In this document: positions 18,911 through 27,627 of the stretch, piece after piece
How positions within the stretch are numbered: the stretch's first letter is position 1
Layout of the letters: each line of letters opens with the position of its first letter
From: JAMXLG01 sp963818925
GTDB lineage: Bacteria; Vulcanimicrobiota; Vulcanimicrobiia; Vulcanimicrobiales; Vulcanimicrobiaceae
Assembly (NCBI GenBank): GCA_963818925.1
Contig: CAWFTN010000001.1
Location: forward strand, 2,418,001-2,482,000
Direction of reading: 5' to 3'
Length of the DNA: 64,000 bases
Made by a program: the position numbers and the translations under genes
The notes under the pieces: generated by a model
Told to the model about the DNA's origin: nothing
What the model saw: only the letters and a program-made list of their open reading frames with translations
The model's database searches: none

Positions 18911-19558
18911 TTAATGGGCGCCGTCCTTTCGGAGCACGGCCGGCACGGTCTTCGCGAGAATCACGAGATCGGTTGCCGGAGTCCACGTGTCGACATAAAG
19001 ATTATCGAGTTCCATCCAGTGCTCGAACGAAACGTCGCTACGGCCATTGATCTGCCAAAAGCACGTGATGCCTTGCGGCACGAGCAAACGCCGGCGCGAA
19101 TACGAGTCGTAGTGATCGATCTCGCACGGGAGCGCGGGACGGGGTCCGACGAGCGATATGTCGCCAAAAATCACGTTGAGTAAATTCGGAAGTTCGTCGA
19201 TGCTCGTGCGACGGAGCAAACGGCCCAGCGGATGCAGCCGCGGATCGTTTCGAATCTTGAAGACCGGACCGTCGACTTCATTGAGATGCATGTATTGCTC
19301 GCGCAACTCGTGCGCGTTGCGCACCATCGTGCGCAGCTTGTACATCTTAAAGCGGCGTCCGAATTGACCAACGCGCTCCTGCGCGAAGAACGGCGAACCG
19401 CCGGTGACGAGCACGATCCCGAGTGCCGCAAGGGCGATCAACGGCAACGCCAGCATGAAAAACGCCAAGCCGAGCACGATGTCCATCGCACGCTTGACGC
19501 TCCACCATGTTGCCGGTACGGAGCGTTCGGAGATTCGGATCGTTGCTTGCATGCTCAC
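18911..19558 (-). CDS. Undecaprenyl-phosphate sugar-1-phosphate transferase (initiating enzyme)
   Basis: A 215-residue bacterial sugar transferase of the WbaP/PglC catalytic type. One N-terminal membrane helix (about residues 25-50) is followed by the catalytic domain with SPFFAQERVGQFGRRFKMYKLRTM. Then come the Asp-Pro and Asp-Glu-Leu-Pro segments (LRRTSIDELPNLLNV) and SLVGPRP. It starts glycan assembly by moving a sugar-1-phosphate to undecaprenyl phosphate. It lacks the extra N-terminal helices and CoA-binding-like domain of full WbaP. The GTG start overlaps the deoB stop as GTGA. It is followed by murJ, consistent with initiation plus flipping of one product. Confidence 0.93.
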   Translation of the reverse strand: MSMQATIRISERSVPATWWSVKRAMDIVLGLAFFMLALPLIALAALGIVLVTGGSPFFAQERVGQFGRRFKMYKLRTMVRNAHELREQYMHLNEVDGPVFKIRNDPRLHPLGRLLRRTSIDELPNLLNVIFGDISLVGPRPALPCEIDHYDSYSRRRLLVPQGITCFWQINGRSDVSFEHWMELDNLYVDTWTPATDLVILAKTVPAVLRKDGAH

Positions 19559-20670
19559 CCGTTAAACGCATCCACGACAGTGCGGCCCACCGTATCTAAA
19601 CCTTCCATCTCGCCGAGAACCTGGCCCCCTTGCCGAGCAATATGAATGAAGGGGACATATTCGCGCGTATGGTCGCTGCCGGGCGCAGTGGGATCGCAAC
19701 CGTGATCGGCTGTGAAAATAACCTCATCGTCGGGGCGCAAGCGCAATTCCAACTGAGGAATGAGGCTGTCCAATTGTTGCAACGCGTCCGCATACCCACG
19801 GACGTTGCGCCGGTGACCGTATTTCGAATCAAAATCATTAAGGTTCGTAAAGATGAATCCACGATCGACTCGATCCAAGAGCTCGAACGTCTTCTCCATT
19901 GCGTCACGATTGTCGACCACCCGAACGGATGACGCTATCCCACGTCCGCAATAAATGTCGCAAATTTTTCCGACGGCATGGACGCCGATGCCGGCGGCTG
20001 CCAGACGGTCCAACACGCTCGGTGGCGGTTCGATCGCATAATCACGCCGGTTCGGCGTCCGCAAAAACGCACCGGGCGTCCCGATGAACGGCCGTGCGAT
20101 CACTCGGTTGACGTTATTCGGAGCGACGAGCATTTCGCGGGCCCGCTCGCACCAATCATACAGGACGTCCAGAGGAACGACCTCCTCATGAACGGCTACC
20201 TGGAAGACAGAGTCGGCAGACGTATACAGTATCGGCCGCCCGGAGGCGATATGTTCGGCGCCGAGTTCTTCGATGATCTCGGTTCCCGAAGCCGTTGTAT
20301 TGCCGAGGGGCGCCTTGCCGGTGATGCGCGTGAACGCCTCAACGACGTCGGACGGAAAGCCCTCGGGGTATGTAGGAAACGGCTCCGCCGTAATGATCCC
20401 CGCCATCTCCCAGTGGCCGGTGATAGTATCCTTGCCGCGGCTGCGCTCGCGCAGTTTGCCGACTCGCGCGGCCGGAGGATGGATCGAAGGAACGCCTTCT
20501 ATCGGCGTGATGTGTCCAAGACCCAAACGCTCAAAGTTTGGGAGTGAAAGGCCCCCGACACGACGCGCAACATTACCGAGCGTATTAGCGCCCGGTGCAT
20601 CGGCATATTGCGGATAATCGGGTAATGCGCCGACGCCACCCGAATCTAAAACGATCGTAACGAAACGCAT
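19555..20670 (-). CDS. deoB: Phosphopentomutase
   Basis: Interconverts (deoxy)ribose 1-phosphate and 5-phosphate, linking nucleoside breakdown to central metabolism. This alkaline-phosphatase-superfamily enzyme shows the first metal site DSGGVGALPDY (D9), the phosphorylated threonine in KDTITGHWEM (T82), and the C-terminal metal cluster TADHGCDPTAPGSDHTREYVP. At 371 residues it is slightly shorter than the usual roughly 390. It works with thymidine phosphorylase (25.0-26.3 kb) and purine nucleoside phosphorylase (44.1-44.9 kb), which supply the pentose 1-phosphate. Its stop overlaps the start of the sugar transferase, an odd coupling of metabolism and glycan genes. Confidence 0.96.
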   Translation of the reverse strand: MRFVTIVLDSGGVGALPDYPQYADAPGANTLGNVARRVGGLSLPNFERLGLGHITPIEGVPSIHPPAARVGKLRERSRGKDTITGHWEMAGIITAEPFPTYPEGFPSDVVEAFTRITGKAPLGNTTASGTEIIEELGAEHIASGRPILYTSADSVFQVAVHEEVVPLDVLYDWCERAREMLVAPNNVNRVIARPFIGTPGAFLRTPNRRDYAIEPPPSVLDRLAAAGIGVHAVGKICDIYCGRGIASSVRVVDNRDAMEKTFELLDRVDRGFIFTNLNDFDSKYGHRRNVRGYADALQQLDSLIPQLELRLRPDDEVIFTADHGCDPTAPGSDHTREYVPFIHIARQGGQVLGEMEGLDTVGRTVVDAFNG

Positions 20671-20766
20671 AGATATTCGCGACTGCCTTTCTGCCTTTTC
20701 AGAAAACAGTCATTCCTTGGAATATAGTCCAGAGAGACTAGCGGAAAGATTACGCGAGAATGAGAG

Positions 20767-22602
20767 TTGCTGTCCACTACGAAAACCATCCTCGGTTTCT
20801 CGTACTTCAACTGGAAAGCTAATTTGCGACAAATATCGCCGCTTATAGGCGTCCTCGCTCTCGCTTTGGGAGCGTTGTTACCGATTCGCGCGTCTGCATT
20901 GGTAAACGGCCCCGCAGGGCCCATTACGGTCATCAAACTTCGTGCCGATCACATCGCTTTCTATTACGATCGCTACCTCGTGGAAGCCGACGGAAACGTT
21001 CGCGTTACGATGAGCGACGGCGTGACTATTACCGGTGATACCTTCTCAATGGATTTGAAGCTTAACCGGTTCTTGATCGCGAGCAACGTCCACCTAAAGA
21101 GTCCTAGCGGAAATCTCGACGGCGCGGCGATCGCCGATTTCCTCGACTTCAAACGCATCTACTTTCTTCCCGTCATCGAGAAGCCCGACCGATGGACGTA
21201 CGAGAACGGCGACTATACGCATCCACTGAAGGGACGCGAGATGCCGGGCGACGCGTTCTACTTTCCCGATCTGAGTCACAATAGAGTGAGCCTCGTCGCA
21301 AAGTTCGCGACGATCGGCGAGAAATCGTACGCGCGCTTTGAAGGCGTAACCTCATACCTTTTCGGCTTGGGCGCTCCGTTGCCGTCGTACTATGTGTATT
21401 TCGGCTCTAATCCCGATCTCGGCGTAAACTCGCTTGCCGGCGCGAACTTGGATCTCACCTATCAGTTCGCCGGCAACAATAACTCGATCAGTGCATTTCA
21501 CCTTCGCTCGGATCAGACGAACGGTGTGTACGGGTCATTCGAGCAGCATTTCGCAGGGCCGCATGGATATGCAGTCGTTTCCGTCAATCCCGGAACGAAG
21601 CAACAGCGTTACTGGAACTTGGTTTTAGATCAGCGGGTCGGCCAGCATTTTCAGATCAACACCTTCTCGCAGCTCTATCTCGACGCGCCGCACTGGCTAC
21701 AACAGCCCTATGCCGCGGCGACGTGGAGTACGATCACGGCGACGCAGGCGTTTCCGCAGTCGTTTCTTCAAGCGACGGCAAACCTCGTCAACTACAACCT
21801 GATCGGACCGGAACAACCCGCCGAACCGAATCACCCGTCGCAACTTCAACTTACGGCGACGTCGTTCAATCATCGCATCGCGAAGACGCCGTTCTACGAG
21901 AACGTCTCGTACGGTATCGGATTCAATCACGACGCGTACGGCTTGCAACAATACGGCGGATTCAACTACACGACGATCTGGAATCATACGCTCGCAGGTA
22001 CCTTATATCTGCCGGGCCTGAAATTCGGCGATCGCGAGAACAACTATCGCACGTACTATTTCAATGCGACCTATTCCAAGCAGTATCAGTGGTTCTCAGT
22101 TCCGCACTACACCGTGATCGACAGCACGCTGGGAAGCATCAGCCGGCAATTCAGCCGCGAGGTCAACGCATATGTCTCGTACGGCGTTATAAACACCGGC
22201 GACTATTACCGTCACAGCGGATATTCCGCACCCAATACTCCGCCGGTTATCGACGGCATCCCGGTGTATAGCATCCTCGCGTTCCGCGGCGTTTCAACGC
22301 TGCGCACGCTTACGGTCGGGGGCAACTACTCCGCGAATCCGAACCTAATTGCAACGCTGGCATACCAGCATCACGACGACTTTCCGATCCCCTATCCGGG
22401 ACTCTATCCGCTTCCGCCGTTGAACAATCTCGGGTTGCCGCAGTATCAGAATTATCTGGGGCAACCGCCGAACGACATTACGCCGGAAGTTCGCTTCCTC
22501 GCGATTCCGCACGTTGTGATCGACGTGTCGCGGTCGTACTATTTCAACTATGGCAACTTGCGCTGGGCACCGCAGACGACGGTGCAGATAGTCGGACAAT
22601 GA
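20767..22602 (+). CDS. LptD/OstA-like outer-membrane beta-barrel protein
   Basis: A 611-residue protein with a signal peptide, then an OstA/LptA-like beta-jellyroll segment (about residues 58-115: ADHIAFYYDRYLVEADGNVRV, TITGDTFSMDL). A long C-terminal part has alternating aromatic strands typical of an outer-membrane barrel. This is the layout of LptD, which inserts LPS into the outer membrane, although it is shorter than the roughly 780-residue proteobacterial form and I see few cysteines. The annotated TTG start gives a long leader; a TTG at 20824 with GGAAAG upstream gives a more standard signal peptide. It overlaps the next gene as ATGA. Confidence 0.75.
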   Translation: MLSTTKTILGFSYFNWKANLRQISPLIGVLALALGALLPIRASALVNGPAGPITVIKLRADHIAFYYDRYLVEADGNVRVTMSDGVTITGDTFSMDLKLNRFLIASNVHLKSPSGNLDGAAIADFLDFKRIYFLPVIEKPDRWTYENGDYTHPLKGREMPGDAFYFPDLSHNRVSLVAKFATIGEKSYARFEGVTSYLFGLGAPLPSYYVYFGSNPDLGVNSLAGANLDLTYQFAGNNNSISAFHLRSDQTNGVYGSFEQHFAGPHGYAVVSVNPGTKQQRYWNLVLDQRVGQHFQINTFSQLYLDAPHWLQQPYAAATWSTITATQAFPQSFLQATANLVNYNLIGPEQPAEPNHPSQLQLTATSFNHRIAKTPFYENVSYGIGFNHDAYGLQQYGGFNYTTIWNHTLAGTLYLPGLKFGDRENNYRTYYFNATYSKQYQWFSVPHYTVIDSTLGSISRQFSREVNAYVSYGVINTGDYYRHSGYSAPNTPPVIDGIPVYSILAFRGVSTLRTLTVGGNYSANPNLIATLAYQHHDDFPIPYPGLYPLPPLNNLGLPQYQNYLGQPPNDITPEVRFLAIPHVVIDVSRSYYFNYGNLRWAPQTTVQIVGQ

Positions 22603-23426
22603 TCGGTCGCCTCCGCCGCCTCCTCGCGCTCGTCGCGACACTCTCGATCGTCGGTGCGGTACCCGCCGTATCGATCACGGGCCAGGTCCTCGCGTACCAA
22701 CAGGGCTTCGTCTTTTTCACGAGCGGCGACGGCTTCCGCGTTGCGCCGGACGTTCGCATCTTCGACGATGCGACGAAGAATCCGACGCAAGCGCAGCCGA
22801 AGCCGCGCGTTTATGCGCGCGCGGTCTTCAACGACGCGGGTCAAGTCGCGGAATTGGATCTTTCGAAGACCCCGCTCCCGCTCGAGCCGCTCTCTGCGCA
22901 AGTGCAGTCGTACGTCATCGCCGCTTCACCATCGTATCCGAACCCCGACCTCGCACCCAAACAATCGATCGGCACGACGAGCAACGGCGTTCCGCAAACG
23001 TTCAGCGGCAAGATGGTGCTGCTGCAAATCACCGTTCAGGTGCCGCCGACGACGCCGCTGAGTTCGCAGATCTACATCGCGACGGATACCACGTCGTGGA
23101 ATCCGCAAGCTATTCAGATGGATCGTATCGACGCGCTTCACTTCCGCATCGTGCGCCGATTTGCGTCGGGCACGATCCTTCACTACTTGTACACGCGCGG
23201 ATCGATGCAGACCGAAGAACGCCAGGAAAACGGACTGGACGCACCCGCGCATTCGATCGTGGTGACGGACGCCGACGTGCGCGCGGTCAACGACGTTGTG
23301 TACCGATGGGCCGATCAAACCGGACCGACCGGAGGACAAGTGCAGCCCGACGTGGCGCCGACGCCGTACAATCCGGCTCCGTTCCCAAACTTGCCGAGCG
23401 TGATCCGCACGCCGGACCCGCGCTAG
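22599..23426 (+). CDS. Secreted protein of unknown function coupled to the LptD-like gene
   Basis: A 275-residue protein with an N-terminal signal peptide (basic MIGRLRR, then a hydrophobic stretch to about residue 27). I recognise no family. The mature part looks beta-rich, with a Pro-rich central segment and a Pro-rich C-terminal tail. Its ATG overlaps the stop of the LptD-like gene (ATGA), so the two are made together, suggesting a periplasmic or outer-membrane partner. Its TAG stop shares the palindrome CTAG with the stop of the convergent lipoprotein gene. Confidence 0.75.
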   Translation: MIGRLRRLLALVATLSIVGAVPAVSITGQVLAYQQGFVFFTSGDGFRVAPDVRIFDDATKNPTQAQPKPRVYARAVFNDAGQVAELDLSKTPLPLEPLSAQVQSYVIAASPSYPNPDLAPKQSIGTTSNGVPQTFSGKMVLLQITVQVPPTTPLSSQIYIATDTTSWNPQAIQMDRIDALHFRIVRRFASGTILHYLYTRGSMQTEERQENGLDAPAHSIVVTDADVRAVNDVVYRWADQTGPTGGQVQPDVAPTPYNPAPFPNLPSVIRTPDPR

Positions 23427-24010
23427 CGAATCGTAATCGGAACGGTACGCTCGGTCTTCATCCCCGCGGTATTTCGGGCGATGACCACCATGTCGTACGT
23501 GCGTTTAAGGAAGAACGGTAAATTGGGCACCGTGTATTTCAAGGCGAAGCGCCCTGCAGCGACCTTCGGAACCGAAATACCGTAGCCGCCGATGCGCGCT
23601 TCGACGCTTGCCGTGTTGAGCGACGTCTGCACCAGGCCCGAGACGACCTCGCCCGAGTGCACGACGGTTTTGTCGAGGTGAAGGTCTACGATCTGCGGCG
23701 GCGCGTTTTCTGCCACGGCCGCCGGGGCGACAGCAACGCCCGGAGCGAGCGTCGCACTGGGGCCGGCCGTCGCGGGCGGCGGCGTCGCGGCGGGTAACGG
23801 TCCCGTCGAGGACGCTGGAATCGGGGACGGCGATCCAGACGATTGCGCGGCGACCGCCGGGGCCGGCGAGGGCGTGGCCGAGGCCGATGACGCCGGGGGA
23901 GGCGCCAATGACGGCGATGGTGACGGCGATGTTTGCTGACCTTGGTTGGCGGGCTGAGAACACGCCGACAGAAGGGTACCGAGTGCTACCGCTATGACTG
24001 AAAGTCGCAT
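23423..24010 (-). CDS. Lipoprotein with Pro/Ser/Ala-rich linker and Ig-like domain
   Basis: A 195-residue lipoprotein. The signal peptide ends in a LLSAC lipobox, followed by roughly 75 residues of low-complexity Pro-Ser-Ala linker. A compact beta domain of about 100 residues follows (from QIVDLHLDKTVVHSGEVVSG to the C-terminus), resembling a single Ig-like or bacterial surface-binding fold. The long linker would let the domain reach through the periplasm or peptidoglycan. No enzymatic motif is seen. It ends tail-to-tail with the gene at 22599 through a shared CTAG. Confidence 0.8.
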   Translation of the reverse strand: MRLSVIAVALGTLLSACSQPANQGQQTSPSPSPSLAPPPASSASATPSPAPAVAAQSSGSPSPIPASSTGPLPAATPPPATAGPSATLAPGVAVAPAAVAENAPPQIVDLHLDKTVVHSGEVVSGLVQTSLNTASVEARIGGYGISVPKVAAGRFALKYTVPNLPFFLKRTYDMVVIARNTAGMKTERTVPITIR

Positions 24011-24087
24011 TGGTCGCCTAACGTTCGCTCCTTACCGCTTCGTTCCGTGCATGCGCCGGCGCACACCATGTCGAAAGCCCCCCGGCC

Positions 24088-25092
24088 ATGCATCCGGTGC
24101 TTAGCATCGTCGTACCCCTGTACAATGAGGAGGACAACGTCCATCCTCTCGTCGAGCGCATCGTCGGCATCGCTGAGCGTTTGCCGGAGCGGCCGTATGA
24201 AATCATCCTCGTCAACGACGGCTCGACGGACCGGACGCTCGAGCGCGTGCGCGAAGAACTGCGGCGCCATACGAACATCGTGCTCGTCAATCTATCGCGA
24301 AATTTCGGCCATCAGCTTGCGGCAACGGCCGGAGTCGAACTCGCGCAGGGCGATGCCGTCGTCCTAATGGACGGCGACTTGCAAGATCCGCCGGAACTCA
24401 TCGCGCAGTTCGTCGAGAAGTGGCGCGAAGGCTACGACGTCGTGTACGCCGTGCGGCGCACGCGCAAAGGCGAGAGCGCATTCAAAGTGTTCACCGCGCG
24501 CATCTTTTATCGCACGATCAAACGCCTAACGAAGGTATCGATTCCTGTCGATACCGGCGACTTTCGTTTGATGAGCCGGCGCGTCGTCGATGCGCTCAAA
24601 CGCACGCCGGAACGCCATCGCTTCTTGCGCGGACTCGTCAGCTGGGTCGGCTACGATCAAATCGGTGTGGAGTACGATCGCGACGTCCGTCACTCGGGCT
24701 CGACGAAGTACCCGTTGCCAAAAATGCTTCGTTTTGCGGTTGACGGCATCACATCGTTCTCGGACGTTCCGCTTCGATTCGCATCGTATCTCGGCTTCTG
24801 CTCCAGCGTGATCGCGTTCGTCTACGCGTTGATCGTCGTCGGGTACAAACTCTTCGGCCACAATGCGCCGGGGTATACGCCCGGATGGGCATCCACGATC
24901 GTCGCCGTGCTCTTTCTCGGTGGCGTACAGTTGATTAGTCTCGGCATTCTCGGAGAGTACATCGGCCGCATCTACGATGAAGTCAAAGGCCGGCCGCTCT
25001 ACTTGATTAGCGATATCGAGCGAAGTAGCGAACCCGTCAGATCGTTGCGTACACGAACGGCCGCGACGCGGGAGCCCCGTTCGCAATCTTAA
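24088..25092 (+). CDS. Family 2 glycosyltransferase, GtrB/dolichol-phosphate mannosyltransferase-like, with C-terminal membrane helices
   Basis: A 334-residue enzyme that probably transfers a hexose to undecaprenyl phosphate. GT2 motifs are SIVVPLYNEEDN (residues 6-17), LVNDGSTDRT (41-50) and MDGDLQDPPE (94-103). VDTGDFRLMSRRVVDAL and RFLRGLVSWVGYDQ are typical of GtrB/ArnC-type proteins. Two C-terminal hydrophobic helices (about 230-310) anchor it. It could supply the polyprenyl-phosphate sugar used by the GT-C proteins in the window. The last 56 bases overlap the 3' end of the convergent deoA gene. Confidence 0.9.
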   Translation: MHPVLSIVVPLYNEEDNVHPLVERIVGIAERLPERPYEIILVNDGSTDRTLERVREELRRHTNIVLVNLSRNFGHQLAATAGVELAQGDAVVLMDGDLQDPPELIAQFVEKWREGYDVVYAVRRTRKGESAFKVFTARIFYRTIKRLTKVSIPVDTGDFRLMSRRVVDALKRTPERHRFLRGLVSWVGYDQIGVEYDRDVRHSGSTKYPLPKMLRFAVDGITSFSDVPLRFASYLGFCSSVIAFVYALIVVGYKLFGHNAPGYTPGWASTIVAVLFLGGVQLISLGILGEYIGRIYDEVKGRPLYLISDIERSSEPVRSLRTRTAATREPRSQS

Positions 25093-26287
25093 ACGCGTCG
25101 TGAATGCGCGCCATGTGCGCATGCGCGCCAAAGATGTGGGCGAGCACGTCGTCGCGCTTCACCGCATCGCCGACGCGCGCGTTCACGCGAATTCCGGCAA
25201 CGTTATCTCGAGCCGCCAATTCTCGGGCTACATTTCCGAGCGTGACGGCATCGATTTCCGCGACAAATCCGTCGCGCGGCGCGCGTAACTCGCTCACGAT
25301 CGCGCTCGGCGCGAGGCGTTGCATTGCCGCGACGTCGCCGCCCTGCGCAGCGATCATCGCGGTGAACTTCTCGTACGCGCGGCCGTCGCGAAGCGCCGTA
25401 GCGGCCGCCGTCATCGGTTCGTGGATACCGGCGAGCTCCAGCATCTCGACCGCAACGCGCAAACAGCCTTCACGCGTGCGCTCGTCGATGCTCTCGCCGC
25501 GAAGCGCATCCCTGGCTTCGATGACTTCCAGCCCGGTTCCGATGGAGCGACCCAACGGCTCGTTCATGTCGGTTACAACGGCGCGCGCTTTACGTCCGAA
25601 CTCGGTCGAGATGGCGACCAGCGCTTGTGCAAGATCCGTCGCTTGCCCGGGATCGTGCATGAATGCTGCGGAGCCGCACTTTACGTCGAACACAAACGCG
25701 TTCGCACCGCCGGCGACTTTCTTGGAGACGATCGAGGATGCGATCAGACCAATGTTCGGTACCGTCCCGGTGCGATCGCGTAACGTGTAAAGCCGCTTAT
25801 CCGCCGGAACGAATCCTTCGCTCTGCGCCGCGATGGCGCACCCGATCCATTCAACCTGTTTCATGAACGCTTCGATCGAGGGTGAAACATTGAAGCCCGG
25901 AATCGTTTCCAGTTTGTCGATCGTCCCGCCGGTATGGCCGAGCGCGCGTCCCGAAAGTTTTGCGACCGGCACGCCGCACGCCGCGACGAGCGGAATCGCC
26001 ACGAGCGATACGACGTCGCTCACGCCGCCGCTCGAGTGTTTGTCCAACACGAAGATACTGTCAGGGTACGTAATCGTCGCGCCGCTCTCGACCATCGCAC
26101 GCGTCAATGCCGTTGATTCCGTGATGGTCAGCCCGCGCCATACGCAGGCCATCAGCATCGCCGCCATCTGCTCGTCACCGATCTGTCCTTCCATATACGA
26201 CTCGATGATTGCATCCCACGTCGCAGCGGACAGTGCTTCACCCTCACGTTTCCGCTCGATCTCGCGGCGCATCGCAGATTCATTCAT
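25037..26287 (-). CDS. deoA: Thymidine/pyrimidine-nucleoside phosphorylase
   Basis: Phosphorolyses thymidine (and perhaps uridine) to base and pentose 1-phosphate. The 416-residue sequence carries KHSSGGVSD (residues 83-91) and the full family signature SGRALGHTGGTIDKLE (112-127). FVFDVKCGSAAFM follows at about residue 200. Length is slightly shorter than the usual roughly 435. The N-terminus could begin at 26287 or at the ATG at 26272. Together with deoB and punA elsewhere in the window it makes a scattered nucleoside salvage set. Its start is only 5 bases from the divergent O-antigen ligase-like gene. Confidence 0.95.
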   Translation of the reverse strand: MNESAMRREIERKREGEALSAATWDAIIESYMEGQIGDEQMAAMLMACVWRGLTITESTALTRAMVESGATITYPDSIFVLDKHSSGGVSDVVSLVAIPLVAACGVPVAKLSGRALGHTGGTIDKLETIPGFNVSPSIEAFMKQVEWIGCAIAAQSEGFVPADKRLYTLRDRTGTVPNIGLIASSIVSKKVAGGANAFVFDVKCGSAAFMHDPGQATDLAQALVAISTEFGRKARAVVTDMNEPLGRSIGTGLEVIEARDALRGESIDERTREGCLRVAVEMLELAGIHEPMTAAATALRDGRAYEKFTAMIAAQGGDVAAMQRLAPSAIVSELRAPRDGFVAEIDAVTLGNVARELAARDNVAGIRVNARVGDAVKRDDVLAHIFGAHAHMARIHDAFKIANGAPASRPFVYATI

Positions 26288-26292
26288 GTGCG

Positions 26293-27627
26293 ATGCTGGG
26301 TTTCGCGCAGAAGCACAGCGAACCCGTCATCGTGCAGTATCACCCCGTGGTCGAGCAGTTTGTGACGTACCCCGCACTAGATCCGGCGGCGCTCGTACTC
26401 TTCACCGCCCTCTTTGCAGGTGTTGCATCCGCCACAATGCGCCGGGCTGCGCTCGGCGTTGCCGCGATGGCATTCGTCACTCCGTTCGCGTTCTATCACA
26501 CGCTCGGCGTAACGACGATCACATTCCCGAAGGTAACGATTCTGGCCGTGGCTCTCGGGCTGCTGCCCTCATGGCGCTTGGCACTGCAGCGCCTTCGAGA
26601 TGCGCGCGTCATGCTCTGCGCGTTCGCGGCCATCCTCGTCGCCATTGCGCTTTCCGCTCTCGGCGCGGAAGACCGCGGTGCCGTCGTCACCGAGTTCCTC
26701 AAGTGGGTCGAATACGCTCTCTTCTTCTGCGTCGCGTACACCGGATTTTCCATCGACCCGCAAAACGCGTGGATCCGCCGCGCCGTTTTTGCATCCATTG
26801 CGATCGTTTGCGTAACGGCGCTCGCGCAAGAACTCATCGGCGCGCCGTGGGACATCGTCTTTGGCCGAGGCGTTGCGCCGCGGATTGCCGGCGTGCTCGA
26901 AGGGCCGAATCAGCTCGCGGCTTATTTGGAAGTCGCCGTCGCCGTGGTGCTCGCATGGCGCGTCCGAATGCCGTCACTCGCATCGACGGTCCTCGCGGTT
27001 CTCATCGGCTTGACGCTTCTGCTGACGTTCTCCCGCGGCGGAACGATTGGCAGCGCAATCGTCCTCATCGTCGTGGCGTGGTTCGAGCGCCGGGAAGTCA
27101 TTCGCGCGGCCGCGCCGTTCGTAGGGGCCGCCGTTGCCGGCGCAATTATCGATGCAGCCTGGGCGCAAGCAGCGCGCACACTTCCCGCGCTTCGCAATCC
27201 TTCGAGCACGTTCGGCGGCGCCGGCGGCGTCGGTCAGCGTCCCGAATTGTGGCGCGCCGCATGGTTCTTCTTCATCCGTCATCCGCTTTTTGGCGTCGGC
27301 GCGTCGAATTACGAGATCCGCTTAAGCGAAGCCGGCGTCTACGGCGTGCGAACGCACGCGAACAGCTTGTATCTTCAGGCGCTCGCCGAGGGCGGCATCG
27401 TGCTCTTCGCCGCAACGATCTTTTTTATCGTGGCTACGCTCGCCGAACTGCGGCCGGTCGTCAAACGCTCCGCATGGGCGCTCGCCGCATTCGCGGCGAC
27501 GGTTGCGCTTGCGATTCATCAACTTGCCGATTATCTGATCTTCTATCCGAAGGTCGCTGAGCCGTGGATCGTTCTGATCGCAGTCGGTCTAGCGGCGCGA
27601 ACATTTTCGAGCGTCGCGTGCGACTGA
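26293..27627 (+). CDS. O-antigen ligase/polymerase family membrane protein
   Basis: A polytopic protein of 444 residues from the ATG at 26293. About ten to twelve hydrophobic helices flank a large loop containing RPELWRAAWFFFIRHPLFGVG and HANSLYLQALAEGGI, the Wzy_C signature of O-antigen ligases and polymerases. The family joins lipid-linked glycan to an acceptor (lipid A, protein) or polymerises repeats on the outer face of the inner membrane. It is followed by an MptB-like GT-C gene with a short overlap, so the pair probably handles one glycan. Ligase versus polymerase cannot be told from sequence. Confidence 0.88.
   Translation: MLGFAQKHSEPVIVQYHPVVEQFVTYPALDPAALVLFTALFAGVASATMRRAALGVAAMAFVTPFAFYHTLGVTTITFPKVTILAVALGLLPSWRLALQRLRDARVMLCAFAAILVAIALSALGAEDRGAVVTEFLKWVEYALFFCVAYTGFSIDPQNAWIRRAVFASIAIVCVTALAQELIGAPWDIVFGRGVAPRIAGVLEGPNQLAAYLEVAVAVVLAWRVRMPSLASTVLAVLIGLTLLLTFSRGGTIGSAIVLIVVAWFERREVIRAAAPFVGAAVAGAIIDAAWAQAARTLPALRNPSSTFGGAGGVGQRPELWRAAWFFFIRHPLFGVGASNYEIRLSEAGVYGVRTHANSLYLQALAEGGIVLFAATIFFIVATLAELRPVVKRSAWALAAFAATVALAIHQLADYLIFYPKVAEPWIVLIAVGLAARTFSSVACD

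Noticed and set aside
20671..20766. Promoter for the divergent deoB and LptD-like genes (TATAGT at 20723)
   Set aside because: A -10-like hexamer is visible but no -35 match at proper spacing, so I do not list it as a feature.
25833..27560. Long open frame (575 codons) overlapping deoA and the O-antigen ligase-like gene
   Set aside because: It is extremely Arg-rich with no recognisable domain and lies over well-supported genes on both strands; it is an artefact of GC-rich codons.
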